Of a stretch of 14,043 nt of DNA, positions 13,485 through 14,043 are shown piece after piece. The position numbers and the translations under genes were made by a program. The notes beneath the pieces are model-generated. The model was not told where the DNA came from, did no database searches, and saw only the letters and a list, made by a program, of their open reading frames with translations. Origin of the DNA: CAZLCK01 sp964558235 (GTDB lineage Bacteria; Actinomycetota; Coriobacteriia; Coriobacteriales; CADBOM01); the NCBI GenBank assembly GCA_964558235.1, contig CAZLCK010000041.1, forward strand, positions 1 to 14,043. The letters are read 5' to 3'. The first letter of the stretch is position 1. Each line of letters opens with the position of its first letter.

Positions 13485-13639
13485 ACAATCTCTACATATA
13501 TTAGTCTATTAAATAAAGTTTAGGTGCTAAATCTAATTAAAAATACGGATTATGAGCTATCCTAGAAACTATGTTGACTAATTTGTAGTTAATATGGTTT
13601 GTATAAGCGCTATGCATAAAATTATTTAAAAAGCATTAA

Positions 13640-13673
13640 CTAAAGCCCGGATTACTTGTAATTCGGGCTTTAG
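13640..13673 (-). terminator. Strong hairpin terminator after MFS transporter 3
   Basis: CTAAAGCCCG (13640-13649) and CGGGCTTTAG (13664-13673) are perfect complements, and the inner ATTAC/GTAAT continues the stem past a G-T pair. On the minus strand a TTTTT tract follows about 10 nt later. It lies roughly 95 bp past the stop of the gene that enters from the right edge. The interval 13674-13767 shows nothing else. Confidence 0.7.
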
Positions 13674-13767
13674 TCTGAAGATTTGACGCAGGATTTAATC
13701 AACGTCTATCTGTATATGTACTACATAACTGGATGGAGAGTTTGCTTTAATAACTAGACAACTTTAA

Positions 13768-14043
13768 CTAAGCAACCTTTCCGGTCATTGCATTCCAGCG
13801 CTTCTTCCATAGGAAGATCATTACGACACCAGCGATAAGTGCCATTACCGCGAGCACTGTCATTGGGATTCCGAGAGCATTCCAGCTTGTGTAAGCTTCG
13901 CGCAGGTAACCATTTAGTGCATTGGAGACCGTTCCAATGAGGTTGGAGATAAATGTAAGGAATCCAAGTGCCCAAGAGAACATCTTCGGGTTATCGCAAA
14001 GTTCTGGAAGCATTGTAAACGTCGCGCACGGACAAAGGTTTTG
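13768..14043 (-). CDS. OFA-type MFS transporter 3, C-terminal part (cut by window end)
   Basis: The frame is open to the window edge. Codons upstream of the internal Met at 14011-14013 read QNLCPCATFT, so the gene continues to the right and its start is not in view. The last 91 residues cover the end of an OFA-type carrier: CATFTMLPELCDNPKMFSW aligns with the CWIMLPEITDSPEEFS and CFVIVPEICRSQEEVS regions of transporters 1 and 2. Two hydrophobic segments and a basic tail WKKRWNAMTGKVA follow. It is the third paralogue in 6.5 kb. Whether the upstream part is intact cannot be judged here. Confidence 0.8.
   Translation of the reverse strand, partial: QNLCPCATFTMLPELCDNPKMFSWALGFLTFISNLIGTVSNALNGYLREAYTSWNALGIPMTVLAVMALIAGVVMIFLWKKRWNAMTGKVA

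Noticed and set aside
13421..13486. Longer N-terminus of MFS transporter 2 (22 extra residues)
   Set aside because: A strong AAAGGAGG lies inside it, 4 bp before the ATG at 13420, and the extension is not shared with the paralogue.

Overview
This 14-kb window looks like chromosomal DNA of a strictly anaerobic bacterium of moderate-to-low GC (roughly mid-40s % by eye). I place it tentatively in the actinobacterial class Coriobacteriia. IF-3 begins with the actinobacterial-type sequence (I)SAQETRIN, the hydrogenase is paired with a NuoF/GltD-type flavoprotein, and a glycyl radical enzyme (GRE) sits among oxalate/formate-antiporter-like (OFA) MFS carriers. The class assignment is inference. Class I energy metabolism and oxygen-sensitive enzymes (an [FeFe] hydrogenase and a GRE) support anaerobiosis directly. 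The assembly has a run of 100 N at 11839-11938, so material may be missing there.

Layout. 1-404 is intergenic. It holds one copy of a dispersed ~30-bp repeat, a good sigma70-type promoter, a compact two-hairpin RNA, and then only the first 23 codons of a DUF3800-family gene. A perfect 15-bp inverted repeat lies between this remnant and the convergent hydrogenase gene. 405-4048 (minus) is a two-gene operon: a NuoF-4Fe4S/GltD flavoprotein and, overlapping it by 7 bp, a 606-aa [FeFe] hydrogenase with a complete H-cluster. 4249-5582 (minus) is the infC-rpmI-rplT operon. infC starts at an ATT codon, so an ATG-only gene caller would cut off its N-terminal domain. Its ~290-nt leader contains an intrinsic terminator with a competing long-range pairing. 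5583-6063 is repeat-rich spacer. 6064-7341 (minus) is purA, with two perfect dyads flanking its promoter.

The right half is a catabolic-looking island. An OFA-type MFS carrier (7576-8910, minus) is divergent from a large GRE (9356-11812, plus). After the N gap come a second OFA-type carrier (12122-13420, minus) and the C-terminus of a third (13768 to the window end, minus). The GRE has an intact glycyl-radical loop and an active-site Cys in an uncommon GCQE context. It is not a pyruvate formate-lyase. No radical-SAM activating enzyme is visible. It could lie in the N gap, because a plus-strand terminator sits just beyond the gap. My working model is that the transporters move a carboxylate substrate or product of the GRE, while the hydrogenase/flavoprotein pair balances NAD(P)H and ferredoxin through H2. 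That link is inference.

The most noteworthy observations are: the GRE of unassigned substrate with three OFA carriers; the DUF3800-associated structured RNA left in front of a decayed gene; the attenuator and ATT start of infC; and the two-component hydrogenase that lacks both a NuoE-like subunit and the FMN domain of NuoF.
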